Shown: positions 31,592 through 39,930 of the stretch, in pieces | How the letters are laid out: every line of letters starts with the position of its first letter | How positions within the stretch are numbered: position 1 is the first letter of the stretch | Assembly: GCA_023391095.1 (NCBI GenBank) | Contig: JAEWBN010000006.1 | Location: forward strand, 190,888-254,887 | Origin: Pseudomonadota bacterium | GTDB lineage: Bacteria > Pseudomonadota > Alphaproteobacteria > Rhizobiales > Devosiaceae | DNA: 64,000 nucleotides | Direction of reading: 5' to 3' | Program-made: the position numbers and the translations under genes | Notes under the pieces: generated by a model | What the model was told of the DNA's origin: nothing | Seen by the model: the letters and a program-made list of their open reading frames with translations, nothing else | Databases searched by the model: none

Positions 31592-32371
31592 TCAGATCGC
31601 GGACTGGATCTGCCCGCCGTCGACGCGCAAAACCGACCCCGTCACGAAGGACGCCTGGTCGGACGCCAGATAAAGGGCCGCTGCGGCGAATTCCTCCGGA
31701 CGGCCATAGCGACCGACGGGAATGCGGGACTGGGAGGCTGCGCGCACCTCGTCGATGCTCCTGTTGCCGAGCTTGGCGGCATTTTCGTCAATGCTCGCCA
31801 GACGGTCGGTCGCAATGCGCCCTGGAGCAATGGCGTTCACTGTGACGCCATTGGCGGCCACCTCACTGGCAAGGGTCTTGCCCCAACCGACCAAAGCGGG
31901 ACGAACGGCGTTGGATACGCCTAGATTTGGGATTGGCTCGATGACGCCGGAGGAGATGATGGAGATGATGCGGCCAAAGCCGCGGTCGACCATGCCGGGA
32001 AGGACCTTGTCAGCCAGTCGCACCGGCCCGACGAAGAGTGCTTCAAAAGCCTCACGCCAGGTCTCCGACCTCACGCCCTGCGCCTTAGAGGGCTTGGGCC
32101 CGCCGCTGTTGAGGACGAGGATATCAACACTGCCCAGATCGGCCATCGCTGCGTCGAACAGAGCATCGATGCTGTCCTGACGGCCCGTGTCACAGCTGTA
32201 ACCACGCGCCTGCTCGCCGATCTTGCTGGCTGCGTCCTGAGCCGATTGCAAGTCGCGGCTCGACACGCCTACCATCACCCCAGCTGAGGCCAAGGAATTT
32301 GCGATGGCAAAGCCCAGACCCTTGCTGCCGCCCAGAACCAGTGCTGTTCGCGCCGAATACGTGAAAGACAT
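31592..32371 (-). CDS. SDR-family protein with altered active site
   Basis: A 259-aa Rossmann protein. The cofactor motif is LVLGGSKGLGFAIA, the structural Asn region is LNSGGPKP, and the C-terminal VTGSVLRVDGG is normal for SDRs. The catalytic Ser is present (ISIISSGV), but the Tyr-x3-Lys site reads SNAVR, so both Tyr and Lys seem replaced. This matches a FabG-like subfamily with an SNxxR site whose chemistry is not settled. Three start codons lie in a row; the ATG at 32371 is best placed behind GAGGTG. It is probably co-transcribed with the hydantoinase. Confidence 0.82.
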   Translation of the reverse strand: MSFTYSARTALVLGGSKGLGFAIANSLASAGVMVGVSSRDLQSAQDAASKIGEQARGYSCDTGRQDSIDALFDAAMADLGSVDILVLNSGGPKPSKAQGVRSETWREAFEALFVGPVRLADKVLPGMVDRGFGRIISIISSGVIEPIPNLGVSNAVRPALVGWGKTLASEVAANGVTVNAIAPGRIATDRLASIDENAAKLGNRSIDEVRAASQSRIPVGRYGRPEEFAAAALYLASDQASFVTGSVLRVDGGQIQSAI

Positions 32372-32377
32372 CATCAC

Positions 32378-32712
32378 CTCTTCTATAATGTAAAAATGTT
32401 AGACAATTTGGCCGGGCTTGTCGAGGCGTGGCTGCATCAAAAATGTGCATGGGGCGCGCAGGCGGCGCGTTAGGCCATGCGCCCGATCATAAACCTGCCG
32501 CCCTTGCAGGCACCATCAAATCGTTTTATTGTTATACAATATTTAGTGGCTTGGAGTTGGCTTCTCTGAGACCGGCTATTGTTCGCCGGGCTAAACTCGG
32601 GAGGCTGATCTGGGGGGCAAAGGGCGAGCGTGGTGACAGCAGCTTCCCTCCAGCAAAGTTATTCAGACGAAACACTCTCGGCCGTCAGGCACGCGAAAAA
32701 GGCAGGTGCAGC
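32378..32712. promoter_or_regulatory. Divergent intergenic region with two GntR-like operators
   Basis: No gene is seen. Two sites fit the FadR/GntR pattern TNGTNNNACNA or its near match: ATGTTAGACAA at 32396-32406 (next to the SDR start) and the perfect TTGTTATACAA at 32529-32539. An inverted GCATGG...CCATGC pair near 32445-32480 could form a hairpin. The layout suggests joint control of the SDR-hydantoinase pair and the DapA-like gene by a GntR regulator not encoded in the window. Confidence 0.55.
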
Positions 32713-33645
32713 ATGAACGATCTTTCCCAGGCCAAAGGCGTCTACGTGATTGCCGCAACGCCTTTCCACCCGGACGGATCCATCGACTTTGAGTCGATGG
32801 ATCGGCTTATCGACTTTTACCTTGAGGCCGGCTGCACCGGCATCACCATCCTGGGCATGATGGGCGAGGCCCAAAAGCTCGATGCCGAGGAGTCGCTCGA
32901 AGTTGCCCGCCGCTTCATCACGCGGGCCTCGGACCTGCCTGTCATCGTGGGCGTTTCATCACCTGGCCTGGCATCCATGCGTTCGCTGACCCATGCCGTG
33001 ATGGATATGGGGGCCAAGGGTGTGATGATTGCCCCGCCCAACACATTGCGCACCGACGACCAGATTGTGGGCTATTACGCCCAGGCTACCGAGGCTATCG
33101 GAAGCGATGTGCCTTTCGTGCTCCAGGATTTCCCTCTGGCTCTGTCTGTGCAGATGACACCCGAAGTCATTCGCCGCATCGTCGAGGCCAATCCGGGCTG
33201 CCAGTCGCTCAAACACGAAGACTGGCCGGGACTCGAAAAGATCACCGCACTCCGCAAGTTCGAGCAGGACGGGCGCATGCGCCACATTTCGATCCTGTGC
33301 GGTAATGGCGGAATTTTTCTCGATTTCGAAATGAAGCGCGGCGCCGATGGCGCAATGACAGGATACGCGTTTCCCGACATGCTCGCCGAAACCGTGCGGT
33401 TGGCCAATGCCGGAGAGCACGAAGCAGCGCATGATCTCTTCGACGCCCACCTCCCCCTCATCCGCTACGAGCAGCAGCCTGCGGTTGGTCTGGCCGTGCG
33501 CAAGTACACGCTGATGCGCCGCGGCGTCATCGCCAGCGACGCGCAACGCCGTCCGGGTGCTGCGCTCGGTCCCAAGGCTCGTGAGGAGGTTGACCACCTG
33601 CTGGCCCGTCTGGCGCGCAAGGATAGTCGCGCTGTCCTGAAATGA
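32713..33645 (+). CDS. DapA-like class I aldolase (dihydrodipicolinate synthase family)
   Basis: A 310-aa TIM-barrel lyase. Family features include GVYVIAATPFHPDGSIDFES at the start, the GITILGMMGEAQKL phosphate-loop-like turn, and the Schiff-base lysine in QSLKHEDWPGL near residue 164. The usual GT(T/S)GE motif is GMMGE, which excludes true DapA and points to a catabolic aldolase/dehydratase acting on a keto acid. The start at 32713 is chosen because the family N-terminus begins there. It is divergent from the SDR-hydantoinase operon and ends in a strong terminator. Confidence 0.85.
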   Translation: MNDLSQAKGVYVIAATPFHPDGSIDFESMDRLIDFYLEAGCTGITILGMMGEAQKLDAEESLEVARRFITRASDLPVIVGVSSPGLASMRSLTHAVMDMGAKGVMIAPPNTLRTDDQIVGYYAQATEAIGSDVPFVLQDFPLALSVQMTPEVIRRIVEANPGCQSLKHEDWPGLEKITALRKFEQDGRMRHISILCGNGGIFLDFEMKRGADGAMTGYAFPDMLAETVRLANAGEHEAAHDLFDAHLPLIRYEQQPAVGLAVRKYTLMRRGVIASDAQRRPGAALGPKAREEVDHLLARLARKDSRAVLK

Positions 33646-33673
33646 TGGGCAGTTGCCTTGGAAGACACGAACG

Positions 33674-33702
33674 CGAGCGGCCAGGGGCCGCTCGTTTTGC
33701 TT
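33674..33702 (+). terminator. Rho-independent terminator of the DapA-like gene
   Basis: CGAGCGGCC-AGG-GGCCGCTCG (33674-33694), a nine-base-pair perfect stem with a three-base loop, followed by TTTTGCTTT. It lies between two convergent genes and closes the aldolase transcript. Confidence 0.88.
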
Positions 33703-33720
33703 TGGACGCCGTTGTGCGGA

Positions 33721-34848
33721 CTAGACCATTACCCTGTCGAGGATGGCGCGATAGTCCTGGGCGGAAAGCGGCTTGGGATTGGTCGGGTGGCTATGGTCGG
33801 CCAGGGCTCCCGCAACTACGCGATCCAGCATTTCCGAACTGACCCCGAGGGTCCGTAGCCCCGGGGGAATGTCGAGCTGGCGATTGAGATTTCGCAGGGC
33901 GTCAGGGATCGCAAGCCCCTCGTCCAAGCCAAGCGCGGCGGCAAGACGACTGAGCTTTTCCGGTGCGGCGTCGGAATTGAAGGCAAGAACTTCGGGCATC
34001 AGGATCGCGTTCAGAGTGCCGTGGTGCAGTGAAACGGCCTTGAGCCCGCCGAGCGCGTGTGACAGCGAATGGACTGCGCCCAGGCCTTTCTGGAAGGTCA
34101 GCCCGCCCTGAAGCGAGCCCATCATCATCTCGGAGCGGGCCTCGATGTCACCGCCGTTGGCGTAAGCGCGCGTGATATTCCGCCAGATGCGGCCTGCCCC
34201 GTCGAGGGCGATGGCTTCGGCTGGCGGGTTGAAGCGCGGGGAGAATAGTGTCTCGATGCAGTGTGAGAGCGCGTCGAGGCCCGTGGCAGCCGTTAGCTTC
34301 GGTGGGAGCCCAAGTGTCAATTCCGGATCGCAGATGGCCCGCTTGGGAATCAGATGAGGGCTGATGAAGCCGAGTTTCCGGCCATCCTTCAGGGTCAGGA
34401 GCGCCGCCCGGCCCACCTCCGCGCCGGTTCCAGCCGTGGTCGGGATTGCGATCACCGGCGCCACATGCGGTTCTATGCACTCCATGCCCCCGAGGACAGC
34501 CGCGTATGCCTCAAGCGGGCCGTCGTGCGTGGCCAACAGGGCAACGCCCTTGGCCAGGTCAATGGGCGATCCACCACCCAAAGCGATAATGCCATCGCAG
34601 CCCTCTGACCTGAACAGCGCCGCTGCTGCCTCGACAGCTTCTTCCGTCGGGTTGGTCGGGACGTCGAGAAATAGCGGCGCTTTGGCGCCGAGCAGTTCAC
34701 GAACCTTGTCGACATAGCCTGAGGCGGCAAGTCCGTGGTCACTCACCAGCAGCGGGCGCTGGATCCCGAGCGCCGAGACGTGGCCCGGCAAAGTGGACAA
34801 CGTGCCAGCCCCAAACTCGATCGTGGTGAGATAGGTGATCAGACTCAT
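33721..34848 (-). CDS. Iron-containing alcohol dehydrogenase
   Basis: A 375-aa group III alcohol dehydrogenase. NAD-binding GGGSPIDLAKG is near residue 92, and TTAGTGAEV near 137. The metal-binding histidines lie in GLDALSHCIE, VHSLSHALGG and LHHGTLNA. It oxidises or reduces an alcohol, semialdehyde or maleylacetate-type substrate; the true maleylacetate reductase candidate of this window is the gene at 47.3 kb. The gene is isolated between the DapA-like gene and treZ, and its substrate is unknown. Confidence 0.9.
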   Translation of the reverse strand: MSLITYLTTIEFGAGTLSTLPGHVSALGIQRPLLVSDHGLAASGYVDKVRELLGAKAPLFLDVPTNPTEEAVEAAAALFRSEGCDGIIALGGGSPIDLAKGVALLATHDGPLEAYAAVLGGMECIEPHVAPVIAIPTTAGTGAEVGRAALLTLKDGRKLGFISPHLIPKRAICDPELTLGLPPKLTAATGLDALSHCIETLFSPRFNPPAEAIALDGAGRIWRNITRAYANGGDIEARSEMMMGSLQGGLTFQKGLGAVHSLSHALGGLKAVSLHHGTLNAILMPEVLAFNSDAAPEKLSRLAAALGLDEGLAIPDALRNLNRQLDIPPGLRTLGVSSEMLDRVVAGALADHSHPTNPKPLSAQDYRAILDRVMV

Positions 34849-34938
34849 GGTTTCCCCCTGCCCGCGCGAAGCGACCAGGGCAGATTGGACGGACGCGTAG
34901 GGGAAGGCAATCGTCTGCGGCGGACAATGCGGTGAAGC

Positions 34939-34968
34939 GCCCCGGACCAGTGCAGGCCGGCCCGGGGC
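34939..34968 (-). terminator. Possible terminator downstream of treZ
   Basis: GCCCCGG (34939-34945) pairs with CCGGGGC (34962-34968) around a 16-base loop, ten bases after the treZ stop on the minus strand. There is no clear T-run, so it may be only a stabilising stem. Confidence 0.45.
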
Positions 34969-34977
34969 TACGGAGGT

Positions 34978-36795
34978 TTACCGGACCTCCGATTCCGTGA
35001 GCCGGAACGCCGCAGACCAGCCGCCGATCGTGTCGCTGCCCGCGGTGCCTTCGAGCCAGAGGTGGCCTTCGCTCCAGATGCAGATGTTGTCGACCGGGTC
35101 TGCGCCGAAATTGGCGATCAGGTCCAGCGTCGACCCATCGCCCAGGGTCCAGGCCACGCGAACCAGGCGATCGCTGAGAATTTCATACCGCCCGGAATGT
35201 CCCGCCATGCCATGGAGCCGCGGGATGATCGCCTCCTTGCGCAAAGCGATCAGCTTTCGATAGTGGGCGAGCATGGCGCTGTGCTGCGCGCGCTCCGGCT
35301 CGTTCCAGTCGAGCTTGGAGGCCTTGAAGGTATCGATGGACATAGGATCGGGGAGATTGCCAGCCTGCGCCTCGGGATAGTTGCTCAATTCCTCCTTGCG
35401 GCTTTTGCGGATGACGTCTGCAAGATCGTCGCCCACATCGGAAAAGAACATAAAGGGGGTACCCGCTTTCCATTCCTCACCCATGAAGAGCAGCGGAATT
35501 TGCGGGGAAAGGAGCATGATGGCACTCCACATCCGCAGTGCTTCATCGGGCAGTTGGGTCGACACGCGTTCCCCCCACGGGCGGTTGCCGACCTGGTCGT
35601 GGTTCTGCGTGAACGAAACAAAGGACGTCGCCGGCAGGTAGGCACTGGGTTCGCCCCGGTGCTCCTGGTGATGTTCCATATATTCGCCCTGCCAGGCTGT
35701 GCCCTCGGCGAGGGCACGACCCACGAGGTCGATGCGGCCGATAAAGTCCTCGTAGTAGGTGCCGGGATCGCCAGTCGTCACGGCGTGAATGGCGTGGTGG
35801 ATATCGTCGCTCCACTGGGCGTCATAGAGCCAGACAGCGCCGGTTTCGCGTCGCTTCAGCCAGTTGACCTGGTTGATGGAATTTTCCAGTACGAGGTGAA
35901 CATAGCGGCCGTCGGTTGCAGCACGTGCCTGCTCCGCAAGTTCCATCAGAATATGGCGTGGACCCTCATCATGAATTTCATGGGTGGCGTCAAACCGCAG
36001 GCCATCAAGATGATACTCTTCGAGCCAGTAGCGCACATTGGCAAAGACCAATTCGCGGATCATGGCCGCATCGTCCCCGTCATAATTGAGGGCCTCACCC
36101 CAGGGGGTGCGCACGTCGCTACGAGTCAGCGGGGTATAGGCGCCCAAGTGGTTCCCCTTGGGCCCGAAGTGGTTGTAGATGACGTCGAGCAGGACGCTGA
36201 GCCCCTTATTGTGGGCGGCGTTGATGAAGGCCTTCATGTCCTCCGGCCGGCCATAACTGCTGTCGGGCGCAAACAGATTTGCGCCGTCGTATCCCCAGTT
36301 CCAGCGCCCGGCAAAGTCAGCGACCGGCATAAGTTGAATGGTGTTGATGCCAAGTTCGACGAGATAATCGAGCTTTTCGATTGCGGCGCGGAAGGTGCCA
36401 TCGGGCGTGAAGGTTCCGATATGCAACTCATAAAGGATGGTTTCCTCCCACGGCCGCCCGGTCCACCCGCGATCCGTCCATTCGAAGGCGAGCGGATCGA
36501 TAATTTCGCTGGGGCCCAAAACGTCCTCGGGCAGGAAGCGAGACGCCGGATCGGGCACGTGGTGGCCATTGGGCAGTTCAAAGGTATAGCGCATTCCGGC
36601 CCGGGCCTCCGCTACGGTGGCCTCAAGCCAGCCGCGTGGCCGTGTCTGCATGTCAAATGCGCGGTCTAAATCGTGGATATGCACGCGGACGGACTGCTGA
36701 TCCGGAGCCCAGAGGCGAAAGCGGACGCCTTGCCCCGTAATCTGTGTCCCGAACTTGGTGGAGTATTCGCGCCGGATAGAGTGACTCAACGACAA
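34978..36795 (-). CDS. treZ: Malto-oligosyltrehalose trehalohydrolase
   Basis: A 605-aa GH13 enzyme releasing trehalose from maltooligosyl-trehalose. An N-terminal CBM48-like domain (GVRFRLWAPDQQSVRVHIHD) precedes the barrel. The catalytic Asp lies in LDGLRFDATHEIHDEG, which carries the TreZ-specific tail, and the transition-state Asp is in SFTQNHDQVGNR. ILYELHIGTFTPDGTF is another TreZ marker. The partner treY is not adjacent, so the pathway must be completed elsewhere or the enzyme used alone. It helps osmotic or desiccation tolerance. Confidence 0.93.
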   Translation of the reverse strand: MSLSHSIRREYSTKFGTQITGQGVRFRLWAPDQQSVRVHIHDLDRAFDMQTRPRGWLEATVAEARAGMRYTFELPNGHHVPDPASRFLPEDVLGPSEIIDPLAFEWTDRGWTGRPWEETILYELHIGTFTPDGTFRAAIEKLDYLVELGINTIQLMPVADFAGRWNWGYDGANLFAPDSSYGRPEDMKAFINAAHNKGLSVLLDVIYNHFGPKGNHLGAYTPLTRSDVRTPWGEALNYDGDDAAMIRELVFANVRYWLEEYHLDGLRFDATHEIHDEGPRHILMELAEQARAATDGRYVHLVLENSINQVNWLKRRETGAVWLYDAQWSDDIHHAIHAVTTGDPGTYYEDFIGRIDLVGRALAEGTAWQGEYMEHHQEHRGEPSAYLPATSFVSFTQNHDQVGNRPWGERVSTQLPDEALRMWSAIMLLSPQIPLLFMGEEWKAGTPFMFFSDVGDDLADVIRKSRKEELSNYPEAQAGNLPDPMSIDTFKASKLDWNEPERAQHSAMLAHYRKLIALRKEAIIPRLHGMAGHSGRYEILSDRLVRVAWTLGDGSTLDLIANFGADPVDNICIWSEGHLWLEGTAGSDTIGGWSAAFRLTESEVR

Positions 36796-36966
36796 TTACC
36801 TTGTTCTGAAAAACGGGCCCTTTTGGCCGCGTGCCGATAAGCATCCCGCGTATCGGCAGGTTCACGCCATAGCCTGTGTTAAAACGGCGGCGATCAAACG
36901 CTGGATTTGCAAAGACGATGCATCCCTTTGGCGGGTTGAGGAATTGGCCCCTGCATGGAGGGCCAG

Positions 36967-37464
36967 ATGATCCATTCCAAACGTGTATTAGTCGTGGATG
37001 GGGACCGGGATTTCGCGCCCCGCCTCTGCAACATGCTCAAGCAGGAGCAAATTTCGGCACTGGGGCCAGCACCCACGGTTTTTTACGCGCAGCAATTGCT
37101 TGGACGGCGCAAGGTGGATGTCGTGGTGATCGATGGTGCCCAGTTCGGCCGGCAGGCTTTCAGCTTCGCTGAGGAACTGCGGAGCCGCGGCATGGCAGTG
37201 TTGCTGTTTGGAGCCCGGGCAAAGTCCGGCGTGGATGCCGAGAAGACCACGGTTGTGCCAAAGCCGGCAAAACCCGAGGAGATCTTGCCGATGTTGCGCG
37301 AGGCCATGGGGCTGGACGGCTACAATGACATCGCGGTCGTGCCGTCAGAGCGTCCGCAGAGTCGGGCGCCGGCCGACGAACGGCTACGGATGTTTCGGAC
37401 GATTGGACGGCTGCTCAAGGAGACTGAACAGGTGCAACCAAGGCCTCAAGGCGTGCAGCTCTAG
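36967..37464 (+). CDS. Single-domain receiver-like protein
   Basis: A 165-aa cytoplasmic protein with a CheY-like fold: RVLVVDGDRDFAPRL at the start, the phosphoacceptor strand VDVVVIDGAQFG near residue 56, and the conserved Lys in VVPKPAKPEE. Only one acidic residue is left in the DD pocket (DGD), so phosphorylation is uncertain. The 50-residue C-terminal tail is charged and has no DNA-binding domain. ATG 36967, behind GGAGGG, is preferred over 36955. It is divergent from treZ; no kinase is nearby. Confidence 0.72.
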   Translation: MIHSKRVLVVDGDRDFAPRLCNMLKQEQISALGPAPTVFYAQQLLGRRKVDVVVIDGAQFGRQAFSFAEELRSRGMAVLLFGARAKSGVDAEKTTVVPKPAKPEEILPMLREAMGLDGYNDIAVVPSERPQSRAPADERLRMFRTIGRLLKETEQVQPRPQGVQL

Positions 37465-37697
37465 CTACGCTCGTCGTCGCCAAATGGCGCGCTGGTCTGC
37501 TGCGGGGCATCGGCGGAGATGTCCGGTTCCGGGGCCTTGGAGTTTAGATAGCACGCGTCCTGTTCGGCGCGGCTCAGCGGGACCGCCCCTTGGGCCAGGT
37601 CTGGCAGGCCACCGAAGAAATTGGCCTTGGCGGGGGCTTCTTGCTCACGCCGGCGTGCCAGAGTACCAGGGTCAAAGATGCCAAAGAAATGAACCAT
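37461..37697 (-). CDS. Small uncharacterised protein, 78 aa
   Basis: Start at ATG 37697 behind GGGAGAC. The sequence (VHFFGIFDPGTLARRREQEA, then KANFFGGLPDLAQGAVPLSR) shows no signal peptide or known domain; the C-terminal 25 residues are acidic and probably disordered. It ends four bases inside the receiver-like gene on the other strand. The ribosome-binding site and codon pattern support a real gene, but function is unknown. Confidence 0.5.
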   Translation of the reverse strand: MVHFFGIFDPGTLARRREQEAPAKANFFGGLPDLAQGAVPLSRAEQDACYLNSKAPEPDISADAPQQTSAPFGDDERS

Positions 37698-37735
37698 GTC
37701 AGTCTCCCATGCGGTGTGCTGAGGCGGTGACAGGT

Positions 37736-37760
37736 GCGGCCGGCGTTGGGAGCCGGCCGC
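37736..37760 (-). terminator. Hairpin downstream of the sulfate-binding protein gene
   Basis: Perfect GCGGCCGGC / GCCGGCCGC stem with a 7-base loop, ten bases after the sbp stop on the minus strand and before the next small gene. There is no T-run; it may be a terminator or RNA-stability element. Confidence 0.55.
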
Positions 37761-37770
37761 GTATTTGGCC

Positions 37771-38799
37771 TTACTGTGTCGGGCCGGAGTAGATCTGGTC
37801 GAAGATGCCACCATCGCCGAAGAAGGCGGGCTGGGCTTCGCGCCAACCGCCGAAGTCATCGATCGTCACGAGGTTCACCTCGCCAAACCGGGCGATGTCT
37901 TCCGGAGCGGCAGCATCCGGATTGGACGGGCGATAATAGTTCTTGGCAGCGATCGCCTGGCCTTCGTCCGAATAAAGGTAATCAAGATAGGCCTGGGCCA
38001 CTTCGGCGTTGCCCTTGCGCTCGGCATTGCCTGTAACGAGGGCCACCGGCGGCTCGGCCAGGATGGAGACGGAAGGCGTGACGATGTCGAAGGCATCGGG
38101 GCCCAGTTCCTCAAGAGCGAGGTAGGCTTCGTTTTCCCATGCCAGAAGAACGTCGCCGATACCGCGCTGCACAAAGGTCGTGGTGGAGCCGCGGGCACCG
38201 GTATCCAGCACAGGCACATGCTTATAGAGTTCGGTCACGAACTCACGCGCCGTGTCATCGCTGCCACCATCCTGAGCCTTAGCCCAGGCCCAAGCTGCAA
38301 GCAGGTTCCAGCGGGCGCCGCCGGAGGTCTTGGGGTTCGGCGTGATGACTTCGACGCCGTCATCGATCAGGTCCCCCCAGTCGGAAATGCCCTTGGGATT
38401 GCCCTTGCGCACAAGGAACACGATGGTCGACGTGTACGGGGCGCTGTTGTTGGGCAGCAGGGTCCGCCAATTTTCCGGGATCAGTTCAGGATTGGCGTCC
38501 GGGATGGCGTTGATGTCGCTTTCGAGGGCGAGCGTGACCACGTCTGCTTCCAGTCCGTCGATCACCGTGCGCGCCTGGCTGCCGGAGCCACCGTGGGTGA
38601 CCTGAATGGCGACGCTTTCGCCTTTGGTTTCCTGCCAATGCTTGACGAAGGCATCGTTGAATTCGCGATAAAGTTCGCGCGTGGGGTCATAGGAAACGTT
38701 GATGAGCGTCTTGTCCTGCGCATGTGCAGTGACTGCAAAACCCATGGCCAGCGATGCGGCTAGAGCAGTGTAGGCAAAAATCCTGGCTGTCCGTTTCAT
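37771..38799 (-). CDS. sbp: Periplasmic sulfate-binding protein (Sbp/CysP)
   Basis: A 342-aa secreted solute-binding protein. The signal peptide is IFAYTALAASLAMGFAVTAHA. The mature N-terminus LINVSYDPTRELYREFN, the THGGSGSQARTVIDGLEADV segment and NPKTSGGARWN are sulfate/thiosulfate-binding signatures. It feeds a CysTWA transporter, which is not adjacent, so the partner is encoded elsewhere. It is transcribed alone, and no SAM or CymR-like element is visible upstream. Confidence 0.92.
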   Translation of the reverse strand: MKRTARIFAYTALAASLAMGFAVTAHAQDKTLINVSYDPTRELYREFNDAFVKHWQETKGESVAIQVTHGGSGSQARTVIDGLEADVVTLALESDINAIPDANPELIPENWRTLLPNNSAPYTSTIVFLVRKGNPKGISDWGDLIDDGVEVITPNPKTSGGARWNLLAAWAWAKAQDGGSDDTAREFVTELYKHVPVLDTGARGSTTTFVQRGIGDVLLAWENEAYLALEELGPDAFDIVTPSVSILAEPPVALVTGNAERKGNAEVAQAYLDYLYSDEGQAIAAKNYYRPSNPDAAAPEDIARFGEVNLVTIDDFGGWREAQPAFFGDGGIFDQIYSGPTQ

Positions 38800-39072
38800 C
38801 GGAACCTCCCGAGTAACAATGCCAAAACACTATCAACACAGTCGTGATTAGAAAGACGCAGCTTTGCGCTCATTTGCCGTGAAGAGAAAAATCTTGCCGG
38901 TTCCCAACGGCTTTACGAAACGCAGGGCCAATTGACCTAAAGTCGGTCCCGTGGCCGCCACAAGGCGTTTGTCTAGCGTCAAGGGAAGCTGGTACATCTG
39001 GCCGGCGTGCAGAGTGGACTCTCAGGTACACATCCGCGACGCCATGGGGCTATCACAACAAAGGCTTGGTCA

Positions 39073-39855
39073 GTGATTTCGACGGACAGCGAAAGCAAGC
39101 GCATCCACTTCGTGACCAATCTGACCGCCGAGGCGGATGCTGCAGCCCTGCGCCTGCGCCAGCGCTATGGCGAGCATTCCATAGAGGACGCGGACTTCGT
39201 CGTTGCCCTGGGCGGCGACGGGTTGATGTTGCAGACACTGCACCGCGTCATGCGCACGGGAACGCCGGTCTACGGCATGAATTTCGGCTCCGTTGGCTTC
39301 ATGATGAACGCCTTTTCGGAAGACGACCTGCACCAACGCCTTGCCAGCGCGCAGGCAACGCGCATTTTTCCGCTGTGCATGGAAGTGCTCGACGCCTCAG
39401 GCCACCGGCAGGTCGCCCTTGCGCTCAACGAAGTGTCACTCTTTCGCTCGACTTACCAGGCCGCCAAGATCCAGATCATGGTCGATGACGCGCCGCGGCT
39501 CGATGAACTGATTTGCGACGGGGTACTGGTGGCGACGCCGGCGGGCTCCACGGCCTATAATCTGTCGGCGCATGGGCCTATTCTGCCGATCGAGGCGCAC
39601 CTTCTCGCCCTGACCCCAATTTCCCCATTTCGCCCCCGGCGTTGGCGCGGAGCCATCCTGTCCAACCGGGCGGTGGTGAAGTTTACGACGCTCGAAGCTG
39701 CAAAGCGTCCGGTCAGCGCTGTGGCCGACAACAAGGAATTCCAGAATGTCCTGGAAGTCACGGTGCGCGAAGATCGCTCGTTCGGGGTGACGCTGTTGTT
39801 CGATCCGGGCACCAGCCTGGAAGAACGGGTGCTGACCGAGCAGTTCCGCTTTTAG
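39073..39855 (+). CDS. nadK: NAD kinase
   Basis: A 260-aa ATP-NAD kinase making NADP. The family motif is VVALGGDGLMLQTLHR (GGDG near residue 50), followed by YGMNFGSVGFMMN and the nucleotide site NEVSLFRSTYQAAK, then DGVLVATPAGSTAYNLSA. The GTG at 39073 gives the usual alphaproteobacterial length; an ATG at 39007 would add 22 residues not seen in homologues. It is a housekeeping gene, convergent with the aromatic operon. The 273 bases upstream hold no other gene. Confidence 0.93.
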   Translation: MISTDSESKRIHFVTNLTAEADAAALRLRQRYGEHSIEDADFVVALGGDGLMLQTLHRVMRTGTPVYGMNFGSVGFMMNAFSEDDLHQRLASAQATRIFPLCMEVLDASGHRQVALALNEVSLFRSTYQAAKIQIMVDDAPRLDELICDGVLVATPAGSTAYNLSAHGPILPIEAHLLALTPISPFRPRRWRGAILSNRAVVKFTTLEAAKRPVSAVADNKEFQNVLEVTVREDRSFGVTLLFDPGTSLEERVLTEQFRF

Positions 39856-39887
39856 TTCAGTAGTCAGCTGTCCCGCAAAAGAACCGC

Positions 39888-39916
39888 CCGGGACGAACGG
39901 CTTCTGCTCGTCCCGG
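39888..39916. terminator. Bidirectional terminator-like hairpin
   Basis: CCGGGACGA (39888-39896) and TCGTCCCGG (39908-39916) form a perfect nine-base-pair stem with an 11-base loop between the convergent nadK and dioxygenase genes. It probably serves both transcripts. Confidence 0.65.
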
Positions 39917-39930
39917 CAGCTCGTCCCCGC

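Noticed and set aside
39019..39028. CTCTCAGGTA upstream of nadK, resembling part of a glycine riboswitch
   Set aside because: The rest of the aptamer is absent and NAD kinase is not a glycine-controlled gene.
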